Source: UBA10649 sp963749905
GTDB taxonomy: Bacteria > Actinomycetota > Actinomycetes > S36-B12
DNA length: 64,000 nt
Reading direction: 5' to 3'
Assembly (NCBI GenBank): GCA_963749905.1
Contig: CAVVOF010000003.1
Location: forward strand, 806,001-870,000
Shown here: positions 17,715 to 26,570 of the stretch, piece by piece
How the letters are laid out: the number at the start of each line of letters is the position of its first letter
How positions within the stretch are numbered: position 1 is the stretch's first letter
The notes under the pieces: model-generated
Databases searched by the model: none
Seen by the model: only the letters and a program-made list of their open reading frames with translations
What the model was told of the DNA's origin: nothing
Position numbers and translations under genes: made by a program

Positions 17715-18177
17715 GCGAAACCGTACCCTCGCGCTTGCCGCGTCCGCCCTCGCCGCCGCCTCCCTCGGCCTGGCCGCCTGCTCCTCGCCCACCGAGACAG
17801 CGGCACCGGCCGCCTCGTCCTCCGTCCAGGGTCCTGCCGCCCCGGTCGCCGCACCCGCGGCTCCCGAGCGCGTCGACGCCGCGAAGTTCGCCGAGGTCGT
17901 GGCCAGTCCCGGCGTGACCATCGTCGACGTCCGTACTCCCGAGGAGTTCGCGCAGGGGCACATCGAGGGCGCGGTCAACTACAACGTGGAGGGCCCCGAC
18001 TTCGCGTCGCAGATCGCCGCCCTCGACGCAGCCGGCACCTACGCCGTCTACTGCCGCAGCGGCAACCGCTCGCAGGTAGCCGTGAGCCAGATGTCCGGCG
18101 TCGGCGTCAACGGCATCTACGAGCTCGAGAGCGGGATCACCGGCTGGGAGTCCGCCGGGCTGCCCGTCGTCCAGTAG
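17713..18177 (+). CDS. rhodanese-domain lipoprotein
   Basis: 154 residues. The lipobox LAAC places the lipid-modified Cys at residue 23, followed by an Ala/Pro/Ser linker and one rhodanese domain (about 52-150). The active-site loop YCRSGNRS has Cys114. VDVRTPEEFAQGHIEGAVN is the usual rhodanese entry motif. It should transfer or bind sulfane sulfur on the outer face of the membrane. A 16-bp CsoR/CstR-type operator covers the promoter and start codon, and no ribosome-binding site is present. A small hairpin (18191-18206) follows the gene. Confidence 0.9.
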   Translation: MRNRTLALAASALAAASLGLAACSSPTETAAPAASSSVQGPAAPVAAPAAPERVDAAKFAEVVASPGVTIVDVRTPEEFAQGHIEGAVNYNVEGPDFASQIAALDAAGTYAVYCRSGNRSQVAVSQMSGVGVNGIYELESGITGWESAGLPVVQ

Positions 18178-18234
18178 CGGCGCACCACCACCCGCCTGTG
18201 GGCGGGCACCACCATCTCGTCGTACCGTGTTGGC

Positions 18235-19014
18235 ATGACGCACGTCGCCCACCGGGGACTCACGACTGCCACCGTGCTGGCCACCGCGCTCGCGATGACG
18301 CTCGTCGGACTGGTCTCGCCCGCCGTCGCGGCGGAGCCCCGCTATCACCCGTCGCGGCTGGCGAACGTGGGCGATGCCGGCCAGGTCGTCGTCGTGACAG
18401 CCGCCGATTGGCGCACCTCGCATGCCACCCTCCGCGCGTACGAGCGCGACGGAAGCGGCGGGTGGCGACTGGTCGTCGACGCGACCCCGGCTCGGCTGGG
18501 GTGGAGCGGGCTCTACAAGGCGGACCAGCGCCGGCAGGGCACCGGCAAGACCCCGGCGGGCACCTTCCGGATCCCGTGGGCGTTCGGCCGTCTGCCCGAT
18601 CCGGGCACCAAGCTGAGGTACCAGCAGTTCGATCGCGATGACGCCTGGACCTACAACCCCGACAACCCGCGCACCTACAACGTGTTCCAGGACGCGCCAG
18701 TGTCGTGGTCGTCGTACGGCTCGTACGTCGAGGAGCTCTGGTCGTACGGCAGCCAGTACCGCTACGTCGCGGTGATGGACTACAACCTGCCCGAAGGCCC
18801 GATCCGCCGCGGACCGGACGGCATCAGGCGAACGGCGAAGCCGGCCGACACCCGGGCTGGCGGCGGGATCTTCCTGCACGTCAGCAACGGCAAGTCGACC
18901 GCGGGCTGCATCTCCATACCCGAGCGGACCATGCGCACGGTGCTCCAGTGGCTGGACCCGAAACGCAAGCCGGTCATCGTCGTCGGCCCCGAGTCGGTCA
19001 TCCACCGCATGTAG
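18235..19014 (+). CDS. secreted L,D-transpeptidase (YkuD) family protein
   Basis: 259 residues with a signal peptide ending AVAA (about residue 33). TGKTPAGTFRIP opens the catalytic domain, and IFLHVSNGKSTAGCISIPE holds His215 and the nucleophile Cys225 in the HxnSxGC form of YkuD enzymes. Such proteins cross-link peptidoglycan or cut its peptides outside the membrane. No Ig-like or lipoprotein module is present, unlike mycobacterial Ldt enzymes, so its exact reaction is open. The ATG is 6 bases after TACCGT (18223-18228), a leaderless pattern. Confidence 0.88.
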   Translation: MTHVAHRGLTTATVLATALAMTLVGLVSPAVAAEPRYHPSRLANVGDAGQVVVVTAADWRTSHATLRAYERDGSGGWRLVVDATPARLGWSGLYKADQRRQGTGKTPAGTFRIPWAFGRLPDPGTKLRYQQFDRDDAWTYNPDNPRTYNVFQDAPVSWSSYGSYVEELWSYGSQYRYVAVMDYNLPEGPIRRGPDGIRRTAKPADTRAGGGIFLHVSNGKSTAGCISIPERTMRTVLQWLDPKRKPVIVVGPESVIHRM

Positions 19015-19036
19015 CGGCATGCCTAGCGAGGGGTCG

Positions 19037-19822
19037 TCAGCCGAGCCGGATGTCCTCGAGGACGGGGAACTGCTCGCGCCAGCGCGGGGCCTCGTCGGGG
19101 TCGATCTCGACGAACACCACGTCGGCGAGATCGCCGGCCCTGACTACCACCTCACCGGTGGGGCTGACGACGGTCGAGTGACCGCCGAGCGAGATGCCCG
19201 GCTGCTCGCCCACCTCGTTGCAGGCGATCAGCCAGGCCTGGTTCTCGATCGCGCGCGCCTGGGTCAGCACGTCCCAGTGCGCGATGCGCGGCGTCGGCCA
19301 GCCCGACGAGATCAGGAACGCCTGGGCACCGCCGTCGACAAGGGCGCGGAAGAGCTCCGGGAAGCGCAGGTCGTAGCAGGTGGCCAGACCCGTCGGCCCC
19401 AGCGGCGTCTCCACGACGAGGAGCTCGTCGCCGCCGCTCATCAGGACCGTCTCGCCGCCGTCGAAGCCGAACAGGTGGACCTTGCGGTAGGCCGCGACCA
19501 ACTCACCGTCGGGGGCGAACAGCACCGACGTGTTGTAGTGCCGTCCGTCCTCAGCGTGCTCGGCGAACGAGCCGCCGTGCAGCCAGATGCGGTGCTCGGC
19601 CGCGAGACCCGCCAGCGCCTGAACGAGGGGACCGTCGATCGGCTGGGCGTGCTCGCGGGCGGCCTCCACATCGAAGGCGCCGACATGCCACAGCTCCGGC
19701 AGCACCACCATGTCGACGTCCGGCGCGACGCCATCGATGATGGTCAGCGCCCGGGTGACGCGCGCCGCAACCGGCTCCGCGGTAGAGCAGTCCAACTGGA
19801 TCAGGGCCAGGCGCACGGTCAT
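19037..19822 (-). CDS. carbon-nitrogen hydrolase (nitrilase superfamily)
   Basis: 261 residues with the complete nitrilase triad: Glu43 (LPELW), Lys114 (YRKVHLF) and Cys149 (ATCYDLRFPE). The RKVHLFGFD pattern and CYDLRFPE suggest an omega-amidase or deaminated-glutathione-amidase type, but the substrate cannot be fixed. It faces the DinB enzyme gene with 44 bp between start codons. The minus-strand ATG lies 6 bases after TACCGT (19834-19829), so the transcript is probably leaderless. Confidence 0.88.
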   Translation of the reverse strand: MTVRLALIQLDCSTAEPVAARVTRALTIIDGVAPDVDMVVLPELWHVGAFDVEAAREHAQPIDGPLVQALAGLAAEHRIWLHGGSFAEHAEDGRHYNTSVLFAPDGELVAAYRKVHLFGFDGGETVLMSGGDELLVVETPLGPTGLATCYDLRFPELFRALVDGGAQAFLISSGWPTPRIAHWDVLTQARAIENQAWLIACNEVGEQPGISLGGHSTVVSPTGEVVVRAGDLADVVFVEIDPDEAPRWREQFPVLEDIRLG

Positions 19823-19866
19823 GAGACCACGGTATCCCCCGTCGGTCGTCGGATAGCGTGATGGCC

Positions 19867-20694
19867 ATGACTGTCCCGCGCACCCAGGGCGAACTGATCG
19901 ACATCTGGCAGGAGGCCGCAGTCGCGGTACTGGCCCTCGCGGACACCGCGACCGACGAGCAGTGGCTGGCTCAGACGCCGTGTCCGGGCTGGTCGGTCGG
20001 CGACGTGGTCGCCCACATCGTGGACGTCGAAGGCCTGCTGGCCGCCGAGCCCCGGCCCGTGCACGAGCCCGACTGGGACACCCTCGCTCACGTCGACGGG
20101 GACCTCAGCCGACTCACCGAGATCGGCGTCGACTACCGGCGTGGCCGGCCGAAGGCAGAGGTCGTCCGCGAGCTGCGGGACCTGCTCGCCAAGCGACGCG
20201 ACCAACTCGACGCAATACCGGAGGGCGCTGAGGTCACCGGGCCGTTCGGCAACCCGACCACCATGGACCGGTTGCTCCGCATCCGCGTTCTCGACATCTG
20301 GATGCACGAGCAGGACATCAGGACCGCCCTCGGCCTCGATGGCGGATGGGACACCCGACCGGCCCAGATCACTCTTGGTCAGATCGTGCGCGCCCTGCCG
20401 GTGGTCTGGTCGCGCAACTGTCAGGCGCCGGTCGGCAGCACCGTGCGCGTGTCGGTGACCGGACCCGGGCTGACGGCTGACTTCGCCGCGGTGACCGGTG
20501 CGGACGGCAGGGGCGTCGCGTGTGACCCGGCCGATGCCGCCACCGTGCACCTCACCCTGGGCTGGCCGGACCTCGTGGCGCTCTCCGCGGGCCGAGTCGA
20601 CCCGAGCGACACCGATCTACGTACTCGGGTGTTCCTCACTGGCGACGGCCCCCTGGGAGAGACACTGCTGCAGGCGCTGACCATCACCCCCTGA
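19867..20694 (+). CDS. maleylpyruvate isomerase/DinB-family mycothiol-dependent enzyme
   Basis: 275 residues. The N-terminal four-helix DinB/MDMPI domain has the metal ligands in GDVVAHIVDVEG and DIWMHEQDIRTAL, and TPCPGWSVGDVVAH is the family's hallmark. A C-terminal alpha/beta domain (SCP-2-like; VTGPGLTADFAAV) follows. Members use mycothiol in place of glutathione, which fits an actinobacterium; the substrate is unknown. The ATG at 19867 is 7 bases after TAGCGT; two upstream start codons lie inside the promoter and are not favoured. Confidence 0.87.
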   Translation: MTVPRTQGELIDIWQEAAVAVLALADTATDEQWLAQTPCPGWSVGDVVAHIVDVEGLLAAEPRPVHEPDWDTLAHVDGDLSRLTEIGVDYRRGRPKAEVVRELRDLLAKRRDQLDAIPEGAEVTGPFGNPTTMDRLLRIRVLDIWMHEQDIRTALGLDGGWDTRPAQITLGQIVRALPVVWSRNCQAPVGSTVRVSVTGPGLTADFAAVTGADGRGVACDPADAATVHLTLGWPDLVALSAGRVDPSDTDLRTRVFLTGDGPLGETLLQALTITP

Positions 20695-20717
20695 CGCGCA
20701 CCGGACCCGGGTCGGCC

Positions 20718-22008
20718 TCAGCCGGACTCCCGCTCCACCAGCAGGGCGAGGGCCGGGTCGGCGAGGAAGTCGGCGACGGAGCGCAGCACCCGCGAGCCCG
20801 TAGCCCCATCCATCACCCGATGATCGAAGGTCAGCGACAGCTGCATGACGGGGCGCGCGACGACCTGCCCGTCCACCACCCACGGCCGCTCCACCACCCG
20901 GCCCATCGCCAGGATGGCTGCCTGCCCCGGCGGCAGCAGCGGCGTACCGCCGTCGATGCCGAACACGCCGATGTTGGTGAGCGAGATGGTGCCGCCCGTC
21001 AGGTCCGCAGGAGTCGACCGCCCCGCGCGGGCATCGTCGATGACCTGCTGGATTCGTCGCGCCAGCTCCTGGATCGAGAGGTCGGAGGCACCTCGGACGA
21101 CGGGGACCAGCAGGCCCCGAGGCGTGTCCGCGGCGATGCCGAGATTCACCGCACCGTGCATCGCCAGCGCCGGACCCTCGTCGATCCACGAGGCGTTCGC
21201 CAGCGGGTACTGCGTCGCGGCGCGCACCAGGCCCACCGCCACCAGCGTCATCGGCGTCACGCGCACGCCGGTGTCCTGCCAGGCCTCCCGGAGTCCGGCG
21301 ACGACCGCGCTGGCCCGGGACATCTCCACGTCGACCCACTCGGAGCACCTGGGGAGCGGTCCGCGCTGACTGCGACATCGCCTCGGCCATCGCGCGGTGC
21401 ACGCCGTGCACCGGAACCCGCTCGTCGGGCCGGGTCGCCGAGGGAGCAGGGGCGACGGGCGACGGTCCGGCGGCGGCCAGCACGTCCGCGCGGGTGACCT
21501 CGCCGTACCGCCCCGTGGGCGTGAGCGACGCCAGGTCGATGCCCCGCTCCCTCGCCAGATTCCGTACCGGGGGCTTGGCCTTCAATGGGCCGACGGGCTG
21601 CTCGGCCGCGACGGGGGTCGGGACGGGGGTCGGGACGGGCCGGTCCGCCGTTGCCGCCGGCCCCGACGCACCGTCCCGGGATCGGCGGCGTCGCGTCGGC
21701 GAGGACTCCTCGCGCACCCCGTAGCCGACCAGCACCGCCTGACGCTGCGGCGCCTCCGCCGGCGCGTCGGTCTCGATGCTGACGATCGGCGTCCCTACCG
21801 GCACCACCGTTCCCGGCGCCACCTTGAGCTCGACGATCGTCCCGGCGAACGGGCTCGGCAGCTCCACGGCAGCCTTCGCCGTCTCGATCTCGACGAGCAT
21901 CTGGTTCACAGTGACCACGTCGCCCGGGTCCACCAGCCAGCGGAGGACCTCCGCCTCGGTCAGGCCCTCGCCCACATCGGGAAGCGCGAACTCACGCACG
22001 GTCGCCAT
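20718..22008 (-). pseudogene. branched-chain 2-oxoacid dehydrogenase E2 (dihydrolipoyl acyltransferase), frameshifted
   Basis: About 429 residues if one +1 shift is repaired. The first frame holds the lipoyl domain (EIETAKAAVELPSPFAG, lipoyl Lys in ETAKA), a Pro/Thr-rich linker and the E1/E3-binding domain (VRNLARERGIDLASLTPTG). The second frame holds the acyltransferase core, with LTFDHRVMDGATG carrying the catalytic His and Asp. The break lies at 21341-21348, where the sequence should read into EWVDVEMSR; one extra base between GTGCTC and GAGTGG explains it. All motifs are intact. E2 accepts the acyl group from E1 and gives acyl-CoA. It is last in E1a-E1b-E2; no E3 is in the window. Confidence 0.9.
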
Positions 22009-22023
22009 CGACGTCCCCTTCCC

Positions 22024-22995
22024 TCACCACTCGAGCGATCGATCGACGGCATCGAGGATCCGGTCCAGGTCCGGCAGGAAGTGCTCCTCGAGCCGACTGC
22101 CCGGGTACGGAACGTCGTAGCCGGTCACCCGCAGCACGGGTGCCTCCATCGAGTAGAAGCAGCGCTCAGTGATGCGCGCGGACACCTCGGCGCCCAGCCC
22201 GCCGGTGAGCGACCCCTCGTGCACGACCACCAGGTGCCCGGTGCGCTCGACTGATGCGGCCACCGGGTCGAGGTCGAGCGGTGACAGGGACTGCAGGTCG
22301 ATCACCTCGAGGCTGACGTCCGCCGCAGCGGCCGCCTCGAGACAGGTCCGCACCATGGGCCCGTAGCAGACCAGGGTGAGGTCGTCTCCGGCCCGCAGCA
22401 CCCGTGACTGCCACGGGTCACCGCCGACCGGATCCTCGCCGAGATCGACCTCGCCCTTGTCCCAGTACCGGCGCTTGGGCTCGAGGTAGACGATGGGGTC
22501 CGCACAGGCGACCGCCTGCTGGATCGTGCGGTAGGCGGCCTGCGGGTCGCTCGGCGTCAGCACGCGCAGTCCGGCCGTGTGCACGAAGTACGCCTCGGGC
22601 GACTCGCTGTGGTGCTCGACGGCGCCGATGCCTCCGCCGAACGGGATCCTGATCACGATCGGCACCCGCACCGTGCCTTCGGACCTGCGCAGGGTCTTCG
22701 CCACCTGCGAGACGATCTGATCGAAAGCGGGGTAGACGAAGCCGTCGAACTGGATCTCCACGACCGGTCGGAACCCGCGCATCGCCAGGCCGACGGCGGC
22801 GCCCACGATCGCGCTCTCCGCCAACGGGGAGTCGATGACGCGGTGCTCGCCGAAGTCCTTCTGCAGGCCGTCGGTGATCCGGAACACGCCACCGAGCCGC
22901 CCGATGTCCTCGCCCATGAGGATCACCTTGGGGTCGCGCTCCATGGATCGTCGCAGCCCTGCGTTCAGCGCTTTCGCCATCGTCAGCTGTGTCAT
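22024..22995 (-). CDS. branched-chain 2-oxoacid dehydrogenase E1 component, beta subunit
   Basis: 323 residues. ILMGEDIGRLGGVFRITDGL, DSPLAESAIVGAAVGLA and EIQFDGFVYPAFDQI are the E1-beta core that completes the thiamine diphosphate site, and GGGIGAVEHHSESPEAYF is the conserved middle motif. The C-terminal transketolase domain follows (LVVVHEGSLTGGLGAEVSA). With E1-alpha it decarboxylates oxidised Val/Leu/Ile keto acids for branched fatty acids or catabolism. The start overlaps the E1-alpha stop (ATGA). Confidence 0.92.
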   Translation of the reverse strand: MTQLTMAKALNAGLRRSMERDPKVILMGEDIGRLGGVFRITDGLQKDFGEHRVIDSPLAESAIVGAAVGLAMRGFRPVVEIQFDGFVYPAFDQIVSQVAKTLRRSEGTVRVPIVIRIPFGGGIGAVEHHSESPEAYFVHTAGLRVLTPSDPQAAYRTIQQAVACADPIVYLEPKRRYWDKGEVDLGEDPVGGDPWQSRVLRAGDDLTLVCYGPMVRTCLEAAAAADVSLEVIDLQSLSPLDLDPVAASVERTGHLVVVHEGSLTGGLGAEVSARITERCFYSMEAPVLRVTGYDVPYPGSRLEEHFLPDLDRILDAVDRSLEW

Positions 22996-24077
22996 GCCCG
23001 CACCTCGTCGACGAAGCCGTGCTCGTAGGCGACCATCGCGGCGCGCTGGTCCGCCAGGTGCCGGTTCGGCTCGACGTAGACGTGGTCGAACATCGTCTCC
23101 GCGGGCGGCGGCTGCATCGCCCGGACGCCATCGCGCACCAGGATCGCGAGTTCCCCGGCCTCGGCGTCGACCTGGTCGAAGTAGGTGCGGTCGGCGATGC
23201 CCTGCCGGGCCAGGTACACCTTCAGCCGCTCGATCGGGTCACGCAGCCGCCAGATCTGGAGGTCGTCGTCGTGGCGGTAGCGGGTCGGGTCGTCGGACGT
23301 GGTGTGCGCGCCCATCCGGTACGTGTACGCCTCGATGAACGTGGGCCCGCCGCCGGTGCGCGCGCGGTCCAGCGCCATCCGGGTCACCGCCATCACGGCC
23401 AGCACGTCGTTCCCGTCGACGCGCAGGCCCGGGAAGCCGAAGCCGGCCGCGCGCTTGTACAGGGGCGCGCGGTTGAAGCGATCCCGCGGCGAGGAGATGG
23501 CCCACTGGTTGTTCTCGCAGAAGTACACGAGCGGCAGCTGGAAGTCACCGCCGAGCACGAACGCCTCGCTGACATCGCCCTCATCGGTCGCGCCGTCGCC
23601 GAAGTAGACCATCACCGCCTCGTCCGTACCGTCGAGCTGCACCCCCATCGCATAGCCGGCCGCGTGCAGGACCTGGTTCCCGATGACGATCGTGTACAGA
23701 GCACAGCGCCGGGCGAGGGGATCCCAGCCGCCGTTGGTGATCCCCCGGAACATGGCCAGGACCTCCATCGGCGGCACGCCGCGGACCCAGGTCACGCCAT
23801 GATCGCGATAGGTCGGGAACACGTAGTCAGTGGCGCGCAGGCTCCGTGCCGACCCGACCTGCGCCGCTTCCTGCCCGAGACTCGAGGCCCAGAGACCGAG
23901 CTCTCCCTGGCGCTGGAGCGCCGTGGCCTCCGCGTCCAGCCGACGGACCAGGACCATGTCCCGGTACAGCGTCCGCAGCTCGGCGTCGGTGAGGCTGATG
24001 TCGAAGTCGGGATGAGCGACGCGCTCGCCCTCGGGGGTGAGCAGTTGAACCGCGGCTCCGGGCGTCACGTCGACCAT
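22992..24077 (-). CDS. branched-chain 2-oxoacid dehydrogenase E1 component, alpha subunit
   Basis: 361 residues. The thiamine diphosphate motif runs GDGATDEGD to CENNQWAISSP, and YRMGAHTTSDDPTRYR is the E1-alpha phosphorylation-loop region. First gene of E1a-E1b-E2, all co-directional and tightly packed. ATG 24077 is chosen because GGAGG lies 5 bases upstream; a GTG two codons earlier overlaps that site. A 66-bp palindrome (24109-24174) lies directly upstream, between this gene and the divergent dosR-like gene. Confidence 0.92.
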   Translation of the reverse strand: MVDVTPGAAVQLLTPEGERVAHPDFDISLTDAELRTLYRDMVLVRRLDAEATALQRQGELGLWASSLGQEAAQVGSARSLRATDYVFPTYRDHGVTWVRGVPPMEVLAMFRGITNGGWDPLARRCALYTIVIGNQVLHAAGYAMGVQLDGTDEAVMVYFGDGATDEGDVSEAFVLGGDFQLPLVYFCENNQWAISSPRDRFNRAPLYKRAAGFGFPGLRVDGNDVLAVMAVTRMALDRARTGGGPTFIEAYTYRMGAHTTSDDPTRYRHDDDLQIWRLRDPIERLKVYLARQGIADRTYFDQVDAEAGELAILVRDGVRAMQPPPAETMFDHVYVEPNRHLADQRAAMVAYEHGFVDEVRA

Positions 24078-24108
24078 GGCCACCTCCGCCGATCATCCTG
24101 TCACTTCC

Positions 24109-24174
24109 TCGTTGAGTGCGGGGTTGTTGTCGCCGAGTCCCGGCGGAGCAGGACAACAACCCCGCACTCAACGA
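24109..24174. repeat. palindromic element, family B
   Basis: Perfect 23-nt arms (24109-24131 and 24152-24174; core GTTGAGTGCGGGGTTG) surround a 20-nt loop. It fills more than half of the intergenic space between two divergently transcribed genes (E1-alpha start at 24077, dosR-like start at 24201). It cannot therefore be an ordinary terminator of either neighbour. It may be a regulatory site, a double-strand structure in the shared leader, or a mobile palindrome. Confidence 0.85.
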
Positions 24175-24200
24175 AGCGGCGGTAGGGCACAATGGCCGGC

Positions 24201-24863
24201 ATGACCACTGCCCCGGAGACGATCCGCGTGTTCCTCATGGACGACCACGAGATCGTCCGCCGCGGGCTGGCGGACCTCATCAGCCTCGAGCGCGACATGG
24301 AGGTCGTCGGCGAGGCGGGCTCCACGACCGACGCCCTGCACCGGATTCCCGCAGCAAGGCCCAATGTCGCCGTCCTCGATGTCCGACTGCCCGACGGCAG
24401 CGGCGTCGAAGTCTGTCGCGACATTCGCTCGTCGATGCCGGACGTGCACTGCCTGATGCTCACCTCGTATGCCGACGACGAGGCGCTGTTCGACGCGATC
24501 ATGGCCGGCGCCTCCGGCTACGTGCTCAAGGAGATCCGCGGCAACGACCTGATCGACGCCATCCGACAGGTGGCCGCGGGGAAGTCGCTGCTGGACCCGA
24601 TGGCCACGCAGCGCGTCCTCGAGCGGCTGCGCAACGGCGAGAAGCACGACTCCCGGCTCGACGCACTGTCCGATCAGGAGCGGCGCATCCTCGAGCTGAT
24701 CGGCGAAGGCATGACCAACCGCCAGATCGGCGAGCAGATGCACCTCGCGGAGAAGACGGTCAAGAACTACGTGTCCAGCCTGCTCGCGAAGCTGGGCATG
24801 GAGCGACGGACCCAGGCCGCCGCCTACGTCGCCCGCATGTCAGCGGAGCAGGAATCGCGCTGA
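24201..24863 (+). CDS. devR: DosR/DevR-like response regulator (NarL/LuxR family)
   Basis: 220 residues. Receiver domain with DDHEIVRRGLADL and phospho-acceptor Asp60 in AVLDVRLPDGSG, then a LuxR-type HTH (MTNRQIGEQMHLAEKTVKNY). The C-terminal LLAKLGMERRTQAA is almost the same as in mycobacterial DosR. DosR activates genes for oxygen limitation by binding a GGGACT-type palindrome; one such box lies 8 kb away before cydA (32842). The neighbouring convergent DosS-like kinase is the likely partner. The start used is 24201; ATG 24192, three codons earlier, is also possible. Confidence 0.87.
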   Translation: MTTAPETIRVFLMDDHEIVRRGLADLISLERDMEVVGEAGSTTDALHRIPAARPNVAVLDVRLPDGSGVEVCRDIRSSMPDVHCLMLTSYADDEALFDAIMAGASGYVLKEIRGNDLIDAIRQVAAGKSLLDPMATQRVLERLRNGEKHDSRLDALSDQERRILELIGEGMTNRQIGEQMHLAEKTVKNYVSSLLAKLGMERRTQAAAYVARMSAEQESR

Positions 24864-24865
24864 CG

Positions 24866-26533
24866 CTAGATCGAGTCCAGCGGCACGCACCACGTCAGAC
24901 GAGTGCCCCCCGCGTCTGACACGCGTTCCAGTCGGCAGCTGCCGCCGAGTTCCTGAGCCCGTACCGCGATATTCGCCACGCCGGAACGGCGGCCGGAACC
25001 CTCCGTGCCGATGCCGATGCCGTCGTCCGTGACCACGAGTGCGATCTCACCGCGGTCGATCTGCACCACGACCTCGACCCGCCGGGCGTGCGCATGCTTG
25101 GCCGCGTTGGTGAGCGCCTCGCGCAGTGCGGCGACCAGTTGGTCCGTCGACTCCGGAGTCAGCATCGAGTCGATGGGTCCGGCGAAGCGCACCGATGGCT
25201 CGAAGCCGAGCAGGGCGGCCGACTGTGACGTCTCGCGCAGCACCCGCCCACGGGCGCTACTGGTCGGCCCGTCCACCGGCTCATGCAGCGCGAAGATGGT
25301 CTGCCGGATCTCCTTGATCGTCTCGTCCAGCTCGTCTACGGCCCGGGAGACCCGGCCGCCGGCCGCCTCCGGGACGCCGTCGATCCGGCTGACGCCCTGC
25401 AGCATCATCCCGGTGGCGAACAGCCGCTGGATGACCAGGTCGTGCAGGTCGCGGGCGATCCGGTCACGGTCCTCGTAGACCGCGAGCCGCTCGTGCTCCC
25501 GGCGCGCCTCGGTCAGCACGAGAGTCACCGCTGCCTGCGAGGCGAAGGAGCCGGCCAGCTCGAGCACGTCGCGGGGCACGTGGCTGTGCGTGTCGCCCCA
25601 CAGCAGCACGAGCACGCCGAGCACCCGATCCGCGGTGCTCAGCGGCACCACGATCGCCGGCCCGAACGCGGGTACCTCCGGCGGCAGCGCGAGTACGGCC
25701 TCGCCGGTCAGCGACACCTGGCTGACTCCCTCGCGGAAGACGCGGTACGCCACCGAGTTGTCGGGGATGAACTGGCTGGCCCAGCCGCCGATGATCTCGA
25801 GCAGGGGCTGCGCGGACGCCTCGACGGCCGGCGACTCGCCCCGGCCGTCGACGATCTCCACGACCAGTCGGTCCTCGTCGTCGGGCAAGGCCACCAGGCC
25901 CACGTGCGCCCCCGTCAGCGTGCGGGCCCGATGGGAGATGAGCGACAGCACCTCGTCGGTGTCGCTGCCGGCGAGGACCGCATTCGCGATCTCGGCCACG
26001 GCCTCCTGCCAGCGCTCCCGCTGCCGGGTCCGCTCGTAGAGTCGGGCGTTCTCGATCGCCACCGCAGCGGCAGCGGCGAGCGCCATCACGGTCCGCTCGT
26101 CCTCCGCCGTGAAACCCCCGCCTGAGCGCTTCTCGGTCAGGTACAGGTTGCCGAACACCTCGCCGCGCACGCGGACGGGGACGCCGAGGAAGGACGTCAT
26201 CGGAGGATGGCCCGGGGGGAAGCCGGACGAGGAGGGGTGCGCGGCGAGGTCATCGAGCCGGATCGGCACCGGGTGGTCGATGAGCAGGCCGAGGATGCCT
26301 CGGCCGGCCGGCAGGTCGCCGATCTCCCGAGCGCGCGCCTGGTCGAGTCCGACGTGCACGAACTCGCCGAGACTGCCGTCGGGGTTCAGGACGCCGAGAG
26401 CGCCGTAGCGTGCGTCGACCAGCTCGGTGGCCGCCTTGACGATCCGACGCAGGGTGGCCCCGAGGTCGAGGCCTGCCGCGACGGACATGACCGCGGTGAA
26501 CAGCCCCCGGTCGCGGTCCCCATGGCTCGTCAC
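24866..26533 (-). CDS. devS: DosS/DevS-like sensor histidine kinase (GAF-GAF-HisKA_3)
   Basis: 555 residues: two GAF domains (about 20-170 and 190-340), a HisKA_3 dimerisation region with RDRIARDLHDLVIQRLFATG (phospho-His), and a C-terminal HATPase with TNAAKHAHA and DDGIGIG. The first GAF keeps SGFPPGHPPMTSFLGVPV, aligned with the region of the heme-ligand His of mycobacterial DosS, but this motif also occurs in non-heme relatives, so oxygen or NO sensing is an inference. It converges with the dosR-like gene, 2 bp between stops, an unusual arrangement for partners. The GTG at 26533 is 6 bases after TACAGT and looks leaderless. Confidence 0.85.
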   Translation of the reverse strand: MTSHGDRDRGLFTAVMSVAAGLDLGATLRRIVKAATELVDARYGALGVLNPDGSLGEFVHVGLDQARAREIGDLPAGRGILGLLIDHPVPIRLDDLAAHPSSSGFPPGHPPMTSFLGVPVRVRGEVFGNLYLTEKRSGGGFTAEDERTVMALAAAAAVAIENARLYERTRQRERWQEAVAEIANAVLAGSDTDEVLSLISHRARTLTGAHVGLVALPDDEDRLVVEIVDGRGESPAVEASAQPLLEIIGGWASQFIPDNSVAYRVFREGVSQVSLTGEAVLALPPEVPAFGPAIVVPLSTADRVLGVLVLLWGDTHSHVPRDVLELAGSFASQAAVTLVLTEARREHERLAVYEDRDRIARDLHDLVIQRLFATGMMLQGVSRIDGVPEAAGGRVSRAVDELDETIKEIRQTIFALHEPVDGPTSSARGRVLRETSQSAALLGFEPSVRFAGPIDSMLTPESTDQLVAALREALTNAAKHAHARRVEVVVQIDRGEIALVVTDDGIGIGTEGSGRRSGVANIAVRAQELGGSCRLERVSDAGGTRLTWCVPLDSI

Positions 26534-26570
26534 GCCGTCACTGTACGGGCAGGCTCTCCGAGCGGCAGGC

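Noticed and set aside
16003..18177. A 724-codon frame ending with the rhodanese
   Set aside because: Most of it is an out-of-frame reading of the CopD-CtaG gene. The lipoprotein signal and operator place the real start at 17713.
24866..26533. Firm claim that the kinase binds heme
   Set aside because: The GHPPM-type motif is present, but it also occurs in non-heme GAF kinases, so sequence alone cannot decide.
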